Made by a program: the position numbers and the translations under genes
Notes under the pieces: generated by a model
What the model was told of the DNA's origin: nothing
Databases searched by the model: none
Seen by the model: only the letters and a program-made list of their open reading frames with translations
Shown here: piece after piece, positions 1 through 8,715 of the stretch
Layout of the letters: each line of letters starts with the position of its first letter
How positions within the stretch are numbered: position 1 is the first letter of the stretch
DNA from: Marinobacter segnicrescens
Lineage (GTDB): Bacteria; Pseudomonadota; Gammaproteobacteria; Pseudomonadales; Oleiphilaceae
Direction of reading: 5' to 3'
NCBI RefSeq assembly: GCF_900111555.1
Contig: NZ_FOHZ01000001.1
Coordinates: 124,001-188,000, forward strand
Length of the DNA stretch: 64,000 bases

Positions 1-628
1 CGTTGGAGCTTTCCAGGAAGCCCGACGCCACCCGCATGTTTGCATCAGGCTGCTCCGGTCCATCGATAGCCTGGTCAGGCTTGCGACGGATAAAGCCGTC
101 CTCCCCTTTCATCAGGGCGTCTGATGGGGGATTGACGAGTTTCAGGCGGTCGATTTCCACCAACTGGTCCGGCGGACCACCCACAGGCTGGATGGAGACA
201 GTGCCGTCAGCGCCGATCAGGAGTTGCTCATAGGGAGGCAATGCCACCGGGCCACCGTTGCCAAGAACCATTTCACCGGAGCCAAGCCGAATCATTCCGT
301 TAACATCCACCTGCAGGCTGCCGGAACGGGTGAAGACTTCTTCGCCCTGGTTGTTCTGGACGGCCAGCCAGCCTTCACCATCCATTGCGACATCGAGATT
401 GCGACCGGTCTGCTGCAGCGGTCCGGCGCTGAAGTCGGTGCCGGGGCGTTCGGTCATGGCGTAGGCGCGGGTAGGATGGTGTTCGCCGAAAACGGGCATG
501 CTGCGGGCCTGGGCGAAGTCTTTCTTGAAGCCGGTAGTGTTGACGTTGGCAAGGTTATTGGCATGGGCCTGCTGCGCCATCATGTTCTGCTTGGCTCCGG
601 ACATGCCGATGTAGATGGATTTATCCAT
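1..628 (-). CDS. flgF: FlgF, flagellar proximal rod protein (3' part runs off the window)
   Basis: The reading frame begins at an ATG at 628 and stays open to the window edge, so only the N-terminal ~209 residues are seen. It begins MDKSIYIGMSGAKQ and continues into HANNLANVNTTGFK, the conserved N-terminal motif of axial rod/hook proteins, which packs into the rod coiled coil. FlgF forms part of the proximal rod in the periplasm and is exported by the flagellar type III system. A strong ribosome site (AGGAG) lies 7 bases upstream. It follows flgE in gene order, but after an unusually long gap, and it has its own sigma-54-like promoter. FlgG would be the main alternative, but the start and the position directly after flgE favour FlgF. 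Confidence 0.93.
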   Translation of the reverse strand, partial: MDKSIYIGMSGAKQNMMAQQAHANNLANVNTTGFKKDFAQARSMPVFGEHHPTRAYAMTERPGTDFSAGPLQQTGRNLDVAMDGEGWLAVQNNQGEEVFTRSGSLQVDVNGMIRLGSGEMVLGNGGPVALPPYEQLLIGADGTVSIQPVGGPPDQLVEIDRLKLVNPPSDALMKGEDGFIRRKPDQAIDGPEQPDANMRVASGFLESSN

Positions 629-680
629 GGGAAAACTCCTGCCGGAAATCTGACGTTCATTCGTCGTTTTCCTGGTTCTT

Positions 681-695
681 GCAGGAGTCGTGCCA
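681..695 (-). promoter_or_regulatory. Sigma-54 (RpoN) promoter for flgF
   Basis: Read on the minus strand the site is TGGCAC, five bases, CTGC. The GG and GC doublets are separated by the spacing needed for -24/-12 elements, with one mismatch from TTGC. It lies about 55 bp before the flgF ATG. Known Pseudomonas flagellar genetics places flgF and its followers in a separate RpoN-dependent class III transcript, which this agrees with. Confidence 0.75.
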
Positions 696-769
696 AAAAC
701 TTAGTTGGCGTTTTTGGCGGGGAAAGGGAATTGTTGTACGGGACCAAAGCTCGGTGCCGAGCCGGAGCA

Positions 770-863
770 TGGTGGTCCTTTTTCTCCACCGCAATTCACG
801 GTCCATCCCTGGACCGGCCTTGCTCCGCGCCATCCCTGGCGCTGTTGCGAAAAAGGACCACCA
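770..863. repeat. Structured palindromic element, copy A
   Basis: A perfect 15-bp outer inverted repeat (770-784 with 849-863) encloses two smaller hairpins. One is at 799-816 (7-bp stem, loop TCCC) and one at 827-842 (6-bp stem, loop TCCC). On the minus strand both loops read GGGA, a GNRA-type tetraloop. Folded as RNA it would be a three-way junction. The core matches copy B in opposite orientation, while the outer stem sequence is different. I do not recognise a named family. Confidence 0.85.
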
Positions 864-979
864 CACTCCGTCTCTATGGTCTGCTGTGATAACACTACTA
901 AAACAGCGGCAACAACCAGCCGTGAAACAATCGCCTGAAGATCCCGCTGGGATCATCAGGCCAGCACGGGGTTCATAAG

Positions 980-1091
980 GTCCCGGGGGTCAGGGGCTCT
1001 TTCGTAGCAGCGCCATGGATGGCGCGGAGCAAGGCCGGCCCAGGGACGGGCCGTGAATTGCGGCGAAGAAAGAGCCCCTGACCCCCGGGGC
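980..1091. repeat. Structured palindromic element, copy B (inverted relative to A)
   Basis: A perfect 22-bp outer inverted repeat (982-1003 with 1068-1089), slightly extendable, encloses hairpins at 1010-1025 and 1036-1053. The junction strings GGAGCAAGGC and TGAATTGCGG are identical to those of the reverse complement of copy A. In the second hairpin one base pair differs from copy A by a compensatory T-A to C-G change, and the outer stem is entirely different yet fully paired. It sits about 60 bp after the flgE stop and could act as a terminator or a processing/stability element. Confidence 0.85.
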
Positions 1092-1149
1092 CCTCCACCA
1101 TACGTATCAGACAAGCCCAGTTAGCGTATCGCCTCAATCATCCACTGAG

Positions 1150-3069
1150 TTAACGAAGGTTGATAATGGTCTGAGTCACCGCATCCGAAGTCTCAATGGT
1201 CTTGGCATTGGCCTGGTAGTTACGCTGGGCAATAATCAGGTTCACCAGTTCCTGCGACAGGTCCACGTTGGACTCCTCCACCGAACTTGCGGAAATCGAA
1301 CCCAGAGTACCCGTACTCGGCGCGCCGAAAATCGGCTGGCCAGACTCGAAGGTTTCCACCCAGTTGGTATCTCCGACCGGCGACAGGCCGTCAGCATTGG
1401 CAAAGGTCGCCAGTGAAACCTGCCCCAGGTTCTGGGACTGACCATTGGAATAACGGGCAAAGATAACCCCTTCTCCGGATACATCCAGGCCTGACAGGCG
1501 GCCAGTGGTATAACCGTTCTGCCGCTGATCAACGACACCAAACGAAGAGCCGTACTGCGTAGTCTCGTTCATGTTAATGGCAAAGTTCGAGGACACGGGG
1601 GGATCGGCAATCGGCAGCTGGCCGCCGTTGGCGATGGGCAGCGGACCGTCCGAACCATTGGGCTGGCCTGACTGATCTTTCGGTGTCCAGTTGGAGATCA
1701 GCACCTGCCCGTCAGGATCACCATCCACCGATGCGATACTGCCGTCGCTGTTGAACTCCAGTTCATAGCGGGCCCGGGTCGGCTCCCCGGTTGTGAAAGG
1801 GGGGTCCCCGACGTCTTCACCATCAATCTGGATATACATTGCCCAGACACTTTCACCACCGGTAACCGGCTCCTTCACAAAGTACTGGGTCATGGTATGA
1901 GGATTACCCAGACTATCGTAGATGGTCGAAGACGTAGCATGGTTGTAGGTGCGCTGGTCTTCCGGATTGAACGTATTGGTTCGGGTCACAGAAGGATCTG
2001 CCGTAGCCAGGAGTCCGTCCGTGCCATTGGCGGAACTGACCGTTACGGTCCTGTCCAGGACCAGCTCGTTAACCTGCCCACGAACGCTTTCATCAAGGAT
2101 CGCGGCACCGGAGCCATCCTGATCAAGGTTGCCATCATCATCCACCCGCGAGATATCCAGGTCATTACCACGACTGTCAATCAGCCTCAGCTGCCCACCC
2201 TGGTTGGTCGCATTGATGGTATTCAGTGGAGAAGCATTGATTGCGTCCTGTAGCCAGCTCAGCGCTTCCCCCGCGTCGGCCACGTCCGGTGCGCCGGGAA
2301 TGCTGAAGTCAGTGCCCTGGATGCGGAAATTGGTATCCGGCTGAATCAGGGCCGGGTCAATATCATAAGTCGTGCGCGCTGACGCCGTTACCCCGGGAAG
2401 CTCATTGAGCTGTTCAGCGATCTCCCGTGCTTGCTGGTCACCGTTAAACGTAAGTTCGCTGGTGCGATTATCGTCGTAGGTAAAGGTCAGGGTATCTTCT
2501 TCAGCCGGGTTGGTAGCGTCCGAAGGGTCAAGCGCATTCACTTCATAGGACTGCCGGATCACTTCCAGCACAGACTCACGGGAATCCAGGTTCACCTCGG
2601 AATCAAACCGGGTGGTCCGCCTTGGCGCCAGGTTGTCTGTATCTATCTGCAGGTCCCCGCGAACACCACTGAGATTACCATCGCCGTCGGCCTGGTAACC
2701 CTGCACTTTCATGGACTGGCTGTTCACCACAAAGCCATCCTTGTCGATGCTGAACTGGCCCGCGCGGGAGTACTGTACCTGGCCGTTGTTGCTCAGCACG
2801 AAGAAGCCATCGCCATCAATCGCCATATCCAGGCCATTCTGGGTGCCGCTAATCGAACCCTGGGCGAAGCTCTGTTTGATGTCCTGAACCTTCACGCCGC
2901 TGCCCACCGACATCTTGCCGGAACTCAGGAAGCCGCTGGAGTAAAGGTCGCCGAACTGGGCCTTGCTGCCCTTGAAACCGACTGTGCTGGCGTTGGCAAT
3001 GTTGTTGCCGGTAACGTCCAGGTCAACCTGTGAGGCACGAAGCCCGCTGAGTCCGATATTAAATGCCAT
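1150..3069 (-). CDS. flgE: FlgE, flagellar hook protein
   Basis: This 639-residue axial protein starts MAFNIGLSGLRASQ and soon shows the rod/hook motif NNIANASTVGFKGSK. It ends with the heptad-containing C-terminus ELVNLIIAQRNYQANAK, which pairs with the N-terminus in the assembled hook. FlgE polymerises outside the cell into the flexible hook between rod and filament. It is much longer than the ~400 residues of enteric FlgE. The excess is in the central, surface-exposed D1-D2 region (roughly residues 150-480), where length is known to vary. A GAGG ribosome site lies 7 bases before the ATG. FlgD, the hook cap, is immediately upstream in the same operon. Confidence 0.97.
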   Translation of the reverse strand: MAFNIGLSGLRASQVDLDVTGNNIANASTVGFKGSKAQFGDLYSSGFLSSGKMSVGSGVKVQDIKQSFAQGSISGTQNGLDMAIDGDGFFVLSNNGQVQYSRAGQFSIDKDGFVVNSQSMKVQGYQADGDGNLSGVRGDLQIDTDNLAPRRTTRFDSEVNLDSRESVLEVIRQSYEVNALDPSDATNPAEEDTLTFTYDDNRTSELTFNGDQQAREIAEQLNELPGVTASARTTYDIDPALIQPDTNFRIQGTDFSIPGAPDVADAGEALSWLQDAINASPLNTINATNQGGQLRLIDSRGNDLDISRVDDDGNLDQDGSGAAILDESVRGQVNELVLDRTVTVSSANGTDGLLATADPSVTRTNTFNPEDQRTYNHATSSTIYDSLGNPHTMTQYFVKEPVTGGESVWAMYIQIDGEDVGDPPFTTGEPTRARYELEFNSDGSIASVDGDPDGQVLISNWTPKDQSGQPNGSDGPLPIANGGQLPIADPPVSSNFAINMNETTQYGSSFGVVDQRQNGYTTGRLSGLDVSGEGVIFARYSNGQSQNLGQVSLATFANADGLSPVGDTNWVETFESGQPIFGAPSTGTLGSISASSVEESNVDLSQELVNLIIAQRNYQANAKTIETSDAVTQTIINLR

Positions 3070-3082
3070 GGTTCAACCTCAC

Positions 3083-3763
3083 TCAGTTGACTTGTTGTAC
3101 GTCCGACAGGGGAATCGACCCCATGCCGGCAAGGTTAAGCGTAATGCTGCCGCCCTGGCCCAGTGACACACTGTCCACGTTTGCGCTCATCAGGGTCAGC
3201 AGCTGTTCTGTGCCCTGGGGGTAACTGCCCTGGGCGGTGACGTAGTAGCGACCGGGCGGCAAGGGATTGCCGTTGCCGTCTTCACCATCCCAGGTGAAGG
3301 CCTGTTGGCCGGCAGAGGCCTGGCCCAGGTCAAGCTGGCGTACCATCTCGCCGGCGGAATTTTCGATATTGATTCTCAGGCCACCGGTGCTGGATGGCAC
3401 GCTCACCACACCTTTCATCTCACCGTCCTGTCCCAGGGTGCCGAAGTTGGCTGGCGCCAGCACACTCTTGCCTACCATGGCTGACGCCTGCAGGGCCTGG
3501 GAGGAACGGAATTCGCCGACAACGTCACCAACCGTTGAACTCAGGTTCTGCATTTCCTCCAGCGAACTGAACTGGGCCAGGTCGGCAATGAATTCGCCGT
3601 TGCCCTTGGGCTCCAGCGGGTTCTGGTTCTTGAGCTGGGCAATCATCAGTTCCATGAACTCGTTCTTGCCCAACTCCTCACTACCGGCACCCTTGCTCTC
3701 CTGCCTGGTACGGTATTCCGCAAGCACGTCGGCCGTTGAGGTGGTGTTATTTACAATGCTCAT
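3083..3763 (-). CDS. flgD: FlgD, flagellar hook-capping (scaffolding) protein
   Basis: The protein has 226 residues. The N-terminal part contains ELGKNEFMELMIAQLKNQNP, the FlgD signature needed for export and hook assembly. The C-terminal half (about residues 100-226) is the FLG/Ig-like plus tudor-like region, with the FTWDGEDGNGNPLPPGRYY string typical of FlgD. It caps the growing hook and guides FlgE polymerisation. It lies 13 bp before flgE and 33 bp after flgC in the same operon. Confidence 0.96.
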   Translation of the reverse strand: MSIVNNTTSTADVLAEYRTRQESKGAGSEELGKNEFMELMIAQLKNQNPLEPKGNGEFIADLAQFSSLEEMQNLSSTVGDVVGEFRSSQALQASAMVGKSVLAPANFGTLGQDGEMKGVVSVPSSTGGLRINIENSAGEMVRQLDLGQASAGQQAFTWDGEDGNGNPLPPGRYYVTAQGSYPQGTEQLLTLMSANVDSVSLGQGGSITLNLAGMGSIPLSDVQQVN

Positions 3764-3796
3764 TGGTCATTTCCCCGAACAAGAATCACTGGCCTG

Positions 3797-4246
3797 TTAC
3801 TGCTGCCCAAGGGTGAGCACGCGCTGCATCATGGTCTTGGCGGCGTTCATCACATCCACGTTCATCTGGAAGCTGCGGGACGACGACATCATGTCAGCCA
3901 TTTCCTCCACCACGTTCACGTTGGGGTAGAAAACGTACCCCTCCTCATTGGCAGCGGGGTGATGCGGCTCGTAACGCATTTGCAGCTCTTCCTGGCTTTC
4001 AACGATGCCTTCAACGGTAACGCCGGTGCCCTGCTCCTGGCCAAAACGGAAGTGGCCGCTTGACTGGTCCGGGTTGAGCAGCTGTTGCTGGATAGCGGCA
4101 AACACCGGCTTACGGGCGCGATAGGTTTGATCGACGCTGGAACTGGCCGTCTCGGCGTTGGCAATGTTCGATGCTGTCGTGTTCAACCGCAGTTGCTGAG
4201 CGGTCATGCCGGAGCCGGCGATATCAAAGATGTTTCCCAGGGACAT
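3797..4246 (-). CDS. flgC: FlgC, flagellar basal-body rod protein
   Basis: The protein has 149 residues and starts MSLGNIFDIAGSGMTAQQLR, followed by NTTASNIANAETASS, the N-terminal axial motif of rod proteins. The C-terminus (MMSSSRSFQMNVDVMNAAK) is the matching helix. It forms part of the proximal rod with FlgB and FlgF. Its length is close to that of other FlgC proteins. It lies between flgB and flgD. Confidence 0.96.
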   Translation of the reverse strand: MSLGNIFDIAGSGMTAQQLRLNTTASNIANAETASSSVDQTYRARKPVFAAIQQQLLNPDQSSGHFRFGQEQGTGVTVEGIVESQEELQMRYEPHHPAANEEGYVFYPNVNVVEEMADMMSSSRSFQMNVDVMNAAKTMMQRVLTLGQQ

Positions 4247-4276
4247 GCGATTTCTCCTCTGTTTCCGGTGGCCGGC

Positions 4277-4675
4277 TTATTCGCCTTTGATGGCCTTGCT
4301 CAGGCCGGAAAACTTGCTGCTCAAAAACTCGAAACTGGCCTGGAAGTCCATGGCGTTGCGCATGAACCGGGTCTGTTCCTGCTGGGCGTCTACGGTGTTA
4401 CCGTCAAGGGAGGGTTGGTGCGGCGTGCGATAGAGCAGCTCGGGACTGCCCCCGGAACCGGAAACGTCCATGTGGGAGGGATGGGTACGGGCCATTCCCT
4501 CTCCCTGTGACGCCTCGGTTGCCTGCTTCAGCATGGACTGAAAGTCCACATCACGGGCCTTGTAGCCCGGGGTGTCGGCGTTGGCCAGGTTATTCGCCAG
4601 CACCTGGGCCCGCTGACTGCGAGCGGCCAGTGCGTGCTCATGGATACCCAGGGCCTTGTCGAAGGTGATTGCCAT
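4277..4675 (-). CDS. flgB: FlgB, flagellar basal-body rod protein
   Basis: The protein has 132 residues from the ATG at 4675, which follows a strong GGAGG site. An in-frame start 69 bases upstream would lie inside the leader and is rejected. The sequence MAITFDKALGIHEHALAARS followed by LANNLANADTPGYKARDVDF is typical of FlgB, the proximal rod protein nearest the MS ring. It is the first gene of the rod/hook operon and lies about 65 bp downstream of a consensus sigma-54 promoter. Confidence 0.96.
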   Translation of the reverse strand: MAITFDKALGIHEHALAARSQRAQVLANNLANADTPGYKARDVDFQSMLKQATEASQGEGMARTHPSHMDVSGSGGSPELLYRTPHQPSLDGNTVDAQQEQTRFMRNAMDFQASFEFLSSKFSGLSKAIKGE

Positions 4676-4740
4676 AATGCCTCCAGTAACTGCACTACCC
4701 TGCCGCTTGTTGCCGGTCAGGGGTCTTTGCAGAGTAAGAA

Positions 4741-4755
4741 GCAATGACAGTGCCA
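4741..4755 (-). promoter_or_regulatory. Sigma-54 (RpoN) promoter of the flgBCDE operon
   Basis: On the minus strand the site reads TGGCAC, TGTCA, TTGC, a perfect -24/-12 consensus with correct GG-to-GC spacing. It is about 65 bp before the flgB start. In related bacteria this class of promoter is activated by FleQ or FleR with RpoN; no activator gene is in the window. Confidence 0.92.
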
Positions 4756-4895
4756 GAGTTATGGGAAATCTATTTTATTATTTTATTTCATTGACTTAAC
4801 GGTATACAGCCAATACGGAGAGGCAATGCAGGAGATCGATGGTAGCAGGAGCGGCAACCCCTTTCCCTTGCCGCAGACAGGCGGGCCCCTGCAAG

Positions 4896-5450
4896 CTATT
4901 GGGGCCAGCGGGACGTAAATTCACTGATTTCCGGCCGGGGCACCGGCGGCTTTTCCGAGTCAACAGTACCCACATAAATGAAGCCCACGATGGACTCCCT
5001 GTCCCCCAGGCCCAGCCCTTTACACACCTGGTCGTTATCCGACACTTCACCCGAGCGCCACATGGCGCCGTAACCTTCGGCCTGCAGTGCCAGCACCAGG
5101 TAGGCGGCGCTGGCTGCGCAGGCATACTCCTGCTCATACTCAGGCACCTTTGGGTGTGATACCGGGGAGGCAATGGCCACCAGAACCATGGGCGCGCGCA
5201 GCGGCGCCTTGCGCAGTTTTTGCCGTTGGGCGTCGCTGGCACCTGCCGGGGCGCTGGCCTCGAAAAGTTCGCCCAGGCGCTCCAGGCCCTCCCCTTCAAT
5301 AACCAGGTAGCGCCAGGGTCGCAGCAGGGCGTGGTCCGGCGCCCTGGCAGCACAGGCCAGCGCCAGGTCCAGCACGTCCTGCGGCGGCGCCGGTGCTTTC
5401 AGGCGGGGTTCAGAACTACGATTGAGCAGAGCCTCGGTTATGCTGTGCAT
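4896..5450 (-). CDS. Nitroreductase family protein (YdjA-like)
   Basis: This 184-residue protein has the single-domain flavin nitroreductase fold. It starts with a short helix containing LLNRSSEPRL, then RAPDHALLRPWRYLV (the FMN-phosphate-contacting region of the YdjA subgroup), a central EYACAASAAYLVLALQAEGY helix and a C-terminal GFIYVGT strand. Members are FMN-dependent NAD(P)H oxidoreductases acting in the cytoplasm on poorly defined substrates. It stands alone, upstream of the flagellar promoter on the same strand. There is no strong ribosome site before the ATG at 5450. The substrate cannot be told from sequence. Confidence 0.88.
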   Translation of the reverse strand: MHSITEALLNRSSEPRLKAPAPPQDVLDLALACAARAPDHALLRPWRYLVIEGEGLERLGELFEASAPAGASDAQRQKLRKAPLRAPMVLVAIASPVSHPKVPEYEQEYACAASAAYLVLALQAEGYGAMWRSGEVSDNDQVCKGLGLGDRESIVGFIYVGTVDSEKPPVPRPEISEFTSRWPQ

Positions 5451-5645
5451 AGTCAGCTGTTATCTCCCGCTGTGTGAAACCGCACCGGATTGTCCGCCCT
5501 CGCCGTTACTGGTAATCTCATCGGCTGGATTCAGGACACTTCCGCTGGAACCGTAACCGTCACCAGCGAAAATAACAAGACTGCCGCGCCACCCCGGCCG
5601 GCACCGGAATCCACGATCACGATCCGTCTTCCACAGGGACGAAGC

Positions 5646-7082
5646 ATGTCAGGGTTTGTAAGCACGCCGGATACCAGCCGCAAGTCCCGCGCGGATTCTA
5701 CGCCGGAAGACGCGCCTCAGGCGATCCCGCCACTACCGGATTTCAACGGCCGGGTGCTCGGTGCCGCGGCCTTCTGCGGCATCATCGTTGCCGGCGTTGT
5801 GGATGGCATTTTTCCCGAGTCCCTGCTTTGGTTACTGGCCGCCGGTGTCTTCTGGCCCCACACAATCCTGTTCCTCAGCCGCAAGCTGGGTGCCGACCGC
5901 CAGCCCCGCATCCGTCAGTACCTGTTACTGGTAGAGTGCATCTCCGGTGGCCTGGTCATCGGCCTCACCGGCCTGACACCCGTGCCCTCCCTGGCCATGG
6001 CGCTGATGCTTATGTTCAGCTGCCTGATTGTTGGCGGCCTATACCTCTGGTTCTACGGTACCCTGTTGCTGGTTGCGGCCGCCGGCCTGGTGGTGGGCCT
6101 GCTGGGCGTCACCGAGGACTTCACCACGCCCCTGCTGACCAGCCTGGTCTCACTTGCGGGTACCGGGCTCTACATCTGCGTAACCGCCTTCTACACCCAC
6201 CAGCAGGCCCGCATCCTGCTGGCCGCCAAGACCCAGATCCAGAAGCAGCGGGAGCAGTCCATTGCCCTGTCGGACAAGCTCTCGAAGTACCTGTCACCCC
6301 AGGTCTGGCAGTCCATCTTTACCGGTGAACGGGACGTGCGGCTGGAAACCCGCCGCAAGAAGCTGAGCGTTTTCTTCTCTGACATAAAGGGCTTTACCGA
6401 CCTGTCCGAGGAAATGGAACCGGAAGCCCTCACCGAATTGCTCAACAACTACTTCAACGAAATGTCAGAAGTCGCCCTGCGATATGGCGGCACCATCGAC
6501 AAATTTGTGGGTGACTCCATCATGATCTTCTTTGGTGACCCGTCATCCCGGGGCCAGAAGGAAGATGCCCTGGCCTGCGTATCCATGGCCGTCGACATGC
6601 GCAATCATATGAAAATCATGCGTCAGCGCTGGCGCAGCCAGGGTATCCGCACCCCGCTGGAAATTCGTATGGGCATCAGTTCCGGGTTTGTTACCGTGGG
6701 CAACTTCGGCGCCGAAAACCGTATGGACTACACCATCATCGGCAAGGAAGTAAACCTGGCCAGCCGGCTGGAGCAACTGGCGGAGCCTGGGCAGATCCTG
6801 GTTTCCTACGAAACCTTCTCGCTGATCAAGGAGCGGATCATGTGCCGGGACAAGGGGGAAATTACCGTGAAGGGCTTCGGTCGCCCGGTGGCCATCTATG
6901 AGGTCATCGACTTCCGCCGCGACCTTGGCCCCAACCGCAGCTTCCTGGAGCATGAACACGCAGGCTTTGCCATGTACCTGGATTCCGGCAAGATTGCGGA
7001 CAACGACCGCAAGGCCATACTGCAAGCCCTTGAGGAGGCCGCTGAACGGCTGCGGGTTGAAGAGGAGTCCGAGCAGACCTGA
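5646..7082 (+). CDS. Membrane-anchored class III adenylate/guanylate cyclase
   Basis: The chosen ATG at 5646 has an AGGGA site just upstream. The frame is open further back only to a TTG at 5490, so 478 residues are likely. Residues ~35-185 contain about six hydrophobic segments. A short coiled-coil-like linker (~190-235) leads to the catalytic domain (~238-430). Metal-binding aspartates are visible in FFSDIKGFT (D246) and FVGDSIMIFFG (D290), and the IIGKEVNLASRLEQL string supplies the Asn/Arg that stabilise the transition state. It should make cAMP (possibly cGMP) as a dimer at the inner membrane. Whether the membrane domain senses a ligand is unknown. It is a single-gene unit between a nitroreductase and queF. 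Confidence 0.9.
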   Translation: MSGFVSTPDTSRKSRADSTPEDAPQAIPPLPDFNGRVLGAAAFCGIIVAGVVDGIFPESLLWLLAAGVFWPHTILFLSRKLGADRQPRIRQYLLLVECISGGLVIGLTGLTPVPSLAMALMLMFSCLIVGGLYLWFYGTLLLVAAAGLVVGLLGVTEDFTTPLLTSLVSLAGTGLYICVTAFYTHQQARILLAAKTQIQKQREQSIALSDKLSKYLSPQVWQSIFTGERDVRLETRRKKLSVFFSDIKGFTDLSEEMEPEALTELLNNYFNEMSEVALRYGGTIDKFVGDSIMIFFGDPSSRGQKEDALACVSMAVDMRNHMKIMRQRWRSQGIRTPLEIRMGISSGFVTVGNFGAENRMDYTIIGKEVNLASRLEQLAEPGQILVSYETFSLIKERIMCRDKGEITVKGFGRPVAIYEVIDFRRDLGPNRSFLEHEHAGFAMYLDSGKIADNDRKAILQALEEAAERLRVEEESEQT

Positions 7083-7113
7083 ACTGCCCGACTTGCCAGA
7101 ACACCCCCTCAGT

Positions 7114-7932
7114 TTACTGCCGCACCAGCCTCATTCGCGGTGCCTCACCCGGATCGGTACTGCGCCAGGGGTTGATGTCCAGCCCGCCACGGCGGGTATA
7201 CCTGGCGCTCACCACAAGGTGCTCTGGCTGACACCGCTGCATCAGGTCGGTAAAGACGGTTTCCACACAGTGCTCATGGAAATCCTGCTTCTGGCGAAAA
7301 CCCACCACATATTGCAGCAACGCTGAGCGGTCAATAGCGGGGCCGGTGTACTCCACCAGCAGAGACCCCCAGTCGGGCTGACCGGTCACCGGGCAGTTGC
7401 TCTTCAGCAAATGGGAGCAAAGACTCTCGGTTACCGTTTCGCCGCTCGCCTTCAATACCTCGGGGCAATAGTCATAGCCCACGCTACTGACAGGCTCGTC
7501 ATCAATCAGGATCGCCCCCGGGGGACGCCCTTCTGCTGTCATGCCCCGGTCAACGCTATAGAGGCTCACCGCCACCTGGGCACCACAGGCACTGGAGAGG
7601 TCTCGCTCGATGGTCTCCCTCACCTGGTCATGGCTGGAGAAAACCTCCTGGTTCAGGGAGTTCAGGTAGAGCTTCAGGGACTTGGATTCGATCAGCGACG
7701 GCGACGCGGCCGGCACGCGGAACTCACCCCACGCCACCACCGGTACACCACCAGGGCGCAGCCAGGACAGCTCCCATGCCTGCCACAGGTCATCGCCGAA
7801 CCAGGGCCACCGGCCGTCCTCCAACCCGATACGGCGACGGTTATCATCCCGCGGCACCGGGAACAGCAGCTCCGGTGCATAGCGATCAGGGTACTCACTG
7901 GACTTGCCCAGGGGGGCATGGTCAAGGGCCAT
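7114..7932 (-). CDS. queF: QueF, NADPH-dependent preQ0 reductase
   Basis: The protein has 272 residues and is of the long bimodular type found in gammaproteobacteria. It converts 7-cyano-7-deazaguanine to 7-aminomethyl-7-deazaguanine in queuosine tRNA modification. The QueF motif ESKSLKLYLNS lies at residues 82-92 and binds NADPH. The catalytic Cys180 is in SNCPVTGQPDW, with the proton-donor Asp187. The downstream YVVGFRQKQDFHEHCVE segment is also characteristic. It is translated from the minus strand just downstream of the ABC permease gene (9-bp gap), so it may share that transcript. Confidence 0.97.
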   Translation of the reverse strand: MALDHAPLGKSSEYPDRYAPELLFPVPRDDNRRRIGLEDGRWPWFGDDLWQAWELSWLRPGGVPVVAWGEFRVPAASPSLIESKSLKLYLNSLNQEVFSSHDQVRETIERDLSSACGAQVAVSLYSVDRGMTAEGRPPGAILIDDEPVSSVGYDYCPEVLKASGETVTESLCSHLLKSNCPVTGQPDWGSLLVEYTGPAIDRSALLQYVVGFRQKQDFHEHCVETVFTDLMQRCQPEHLVVSARYTRRGGLDINPWRSTDPGEAPRMRLVRQ

Positions 7933-7941
7933 GACAACTCC

Positions 7942-8715
7942 TCAGTGACGTATGCCCTTGCCCCGTTGCAGCATGCGCAGGGACACCACGGACAGAATGA
8001 CGATAAACACCAGGATCATGCCCAGTGCCACATAGGGATTCACATCCGATACACCCAGAATGCCGTAGCGGAAGGCATTCACCATGTACAGGATCGGATT
8101 GATCATCGACACGCCCTGCCAGAACTCCGGCAGCAGCTCGATGGAATAGAATACGCCACCAAGGTAGGTCAGCGGCGTGAGCACGAAGGTTGGTACGATG
8201 GAAATGTCATCGAACTTGGTCGCCAGCATGGCGTTGATAAAGCCCCCCAGCGCAAACAGTGCCGAGGTAAGAAACACGGTCAGCACCATCATCGGCAGGT
8301 TATGGATCTGCAACCGGGTAAACGCCAGCGACAACAGGGTAACAATCAGGCCGATACCCAGTCCCCGGGCCATGCCACCGACCACATAGCCGGCGAGGAT
8401 CGTCCAGTTCGGTGTCGGTGACACCAGCAGTTCCTCAATGCTGCGCTGGAACTTCATGCTAAAGAAAGATGACACGACATTGGCGTAGGTGCTTGTAATA
8501 ACAGACATCATGATCAGGCCAGGCACGATGAATGACATATAGTCAAAGCCACCCATCGACCCAATCCGTGAGCCGATCAGATTGCCGAAAATGATGAAGT
8601 ACAACGTCATGGTCACTGCCGGCGGCAACAGGGTCTGCGGCCAGATCCGGGTAAACCGGCGGATTTCCCGGACAACAATGGTCAGGAATGCGGTCAGGAT
8701 TGCACTGGCTGTCAC
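7942..8715 (-). CDS. yadH: ABC-2 type transporter permease (YadH-like)
   Basis: This 257-residue inner-membrane protein has about six hydrophobic segments. It includes the ABC-2 signature area (MKFQRSIEELLVSPTP and VVGGMARGLGIGLIV) and ends with a conserved FRYGILGVSDVNPY loop seen in the YadH/drug-export subgroup. It should pair with the ATPase encoded directly upstream, whose stop codon overlaps its start by 4 bp (ATGA), implying translational coupling. The exported substrate is not known for this family. Confidence 0.9.
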   Translation of the reverse strand: MTASAILTAFLTIVVREIRRFTRIWPQTLLPPAVTMTLYFIIFGNLIGSRIGSMGGFDYMSFIVPGLIMMSVITSTYANVVSSFFSMKFQRSIEELLVSPTPNWTILAGYVVGGMARGLGIGLIVTLLSLAFTRLQIHNLPMMVLTVFLTSALFALGGFINAMLATKFDDISIVPTFVLTPLTYLGGVFYSIELLPEFWQGVSMINPILYMVNAFRYGILGVSDVNPYVALGMILVFIVILSVVSLRMLQRGKGIRH

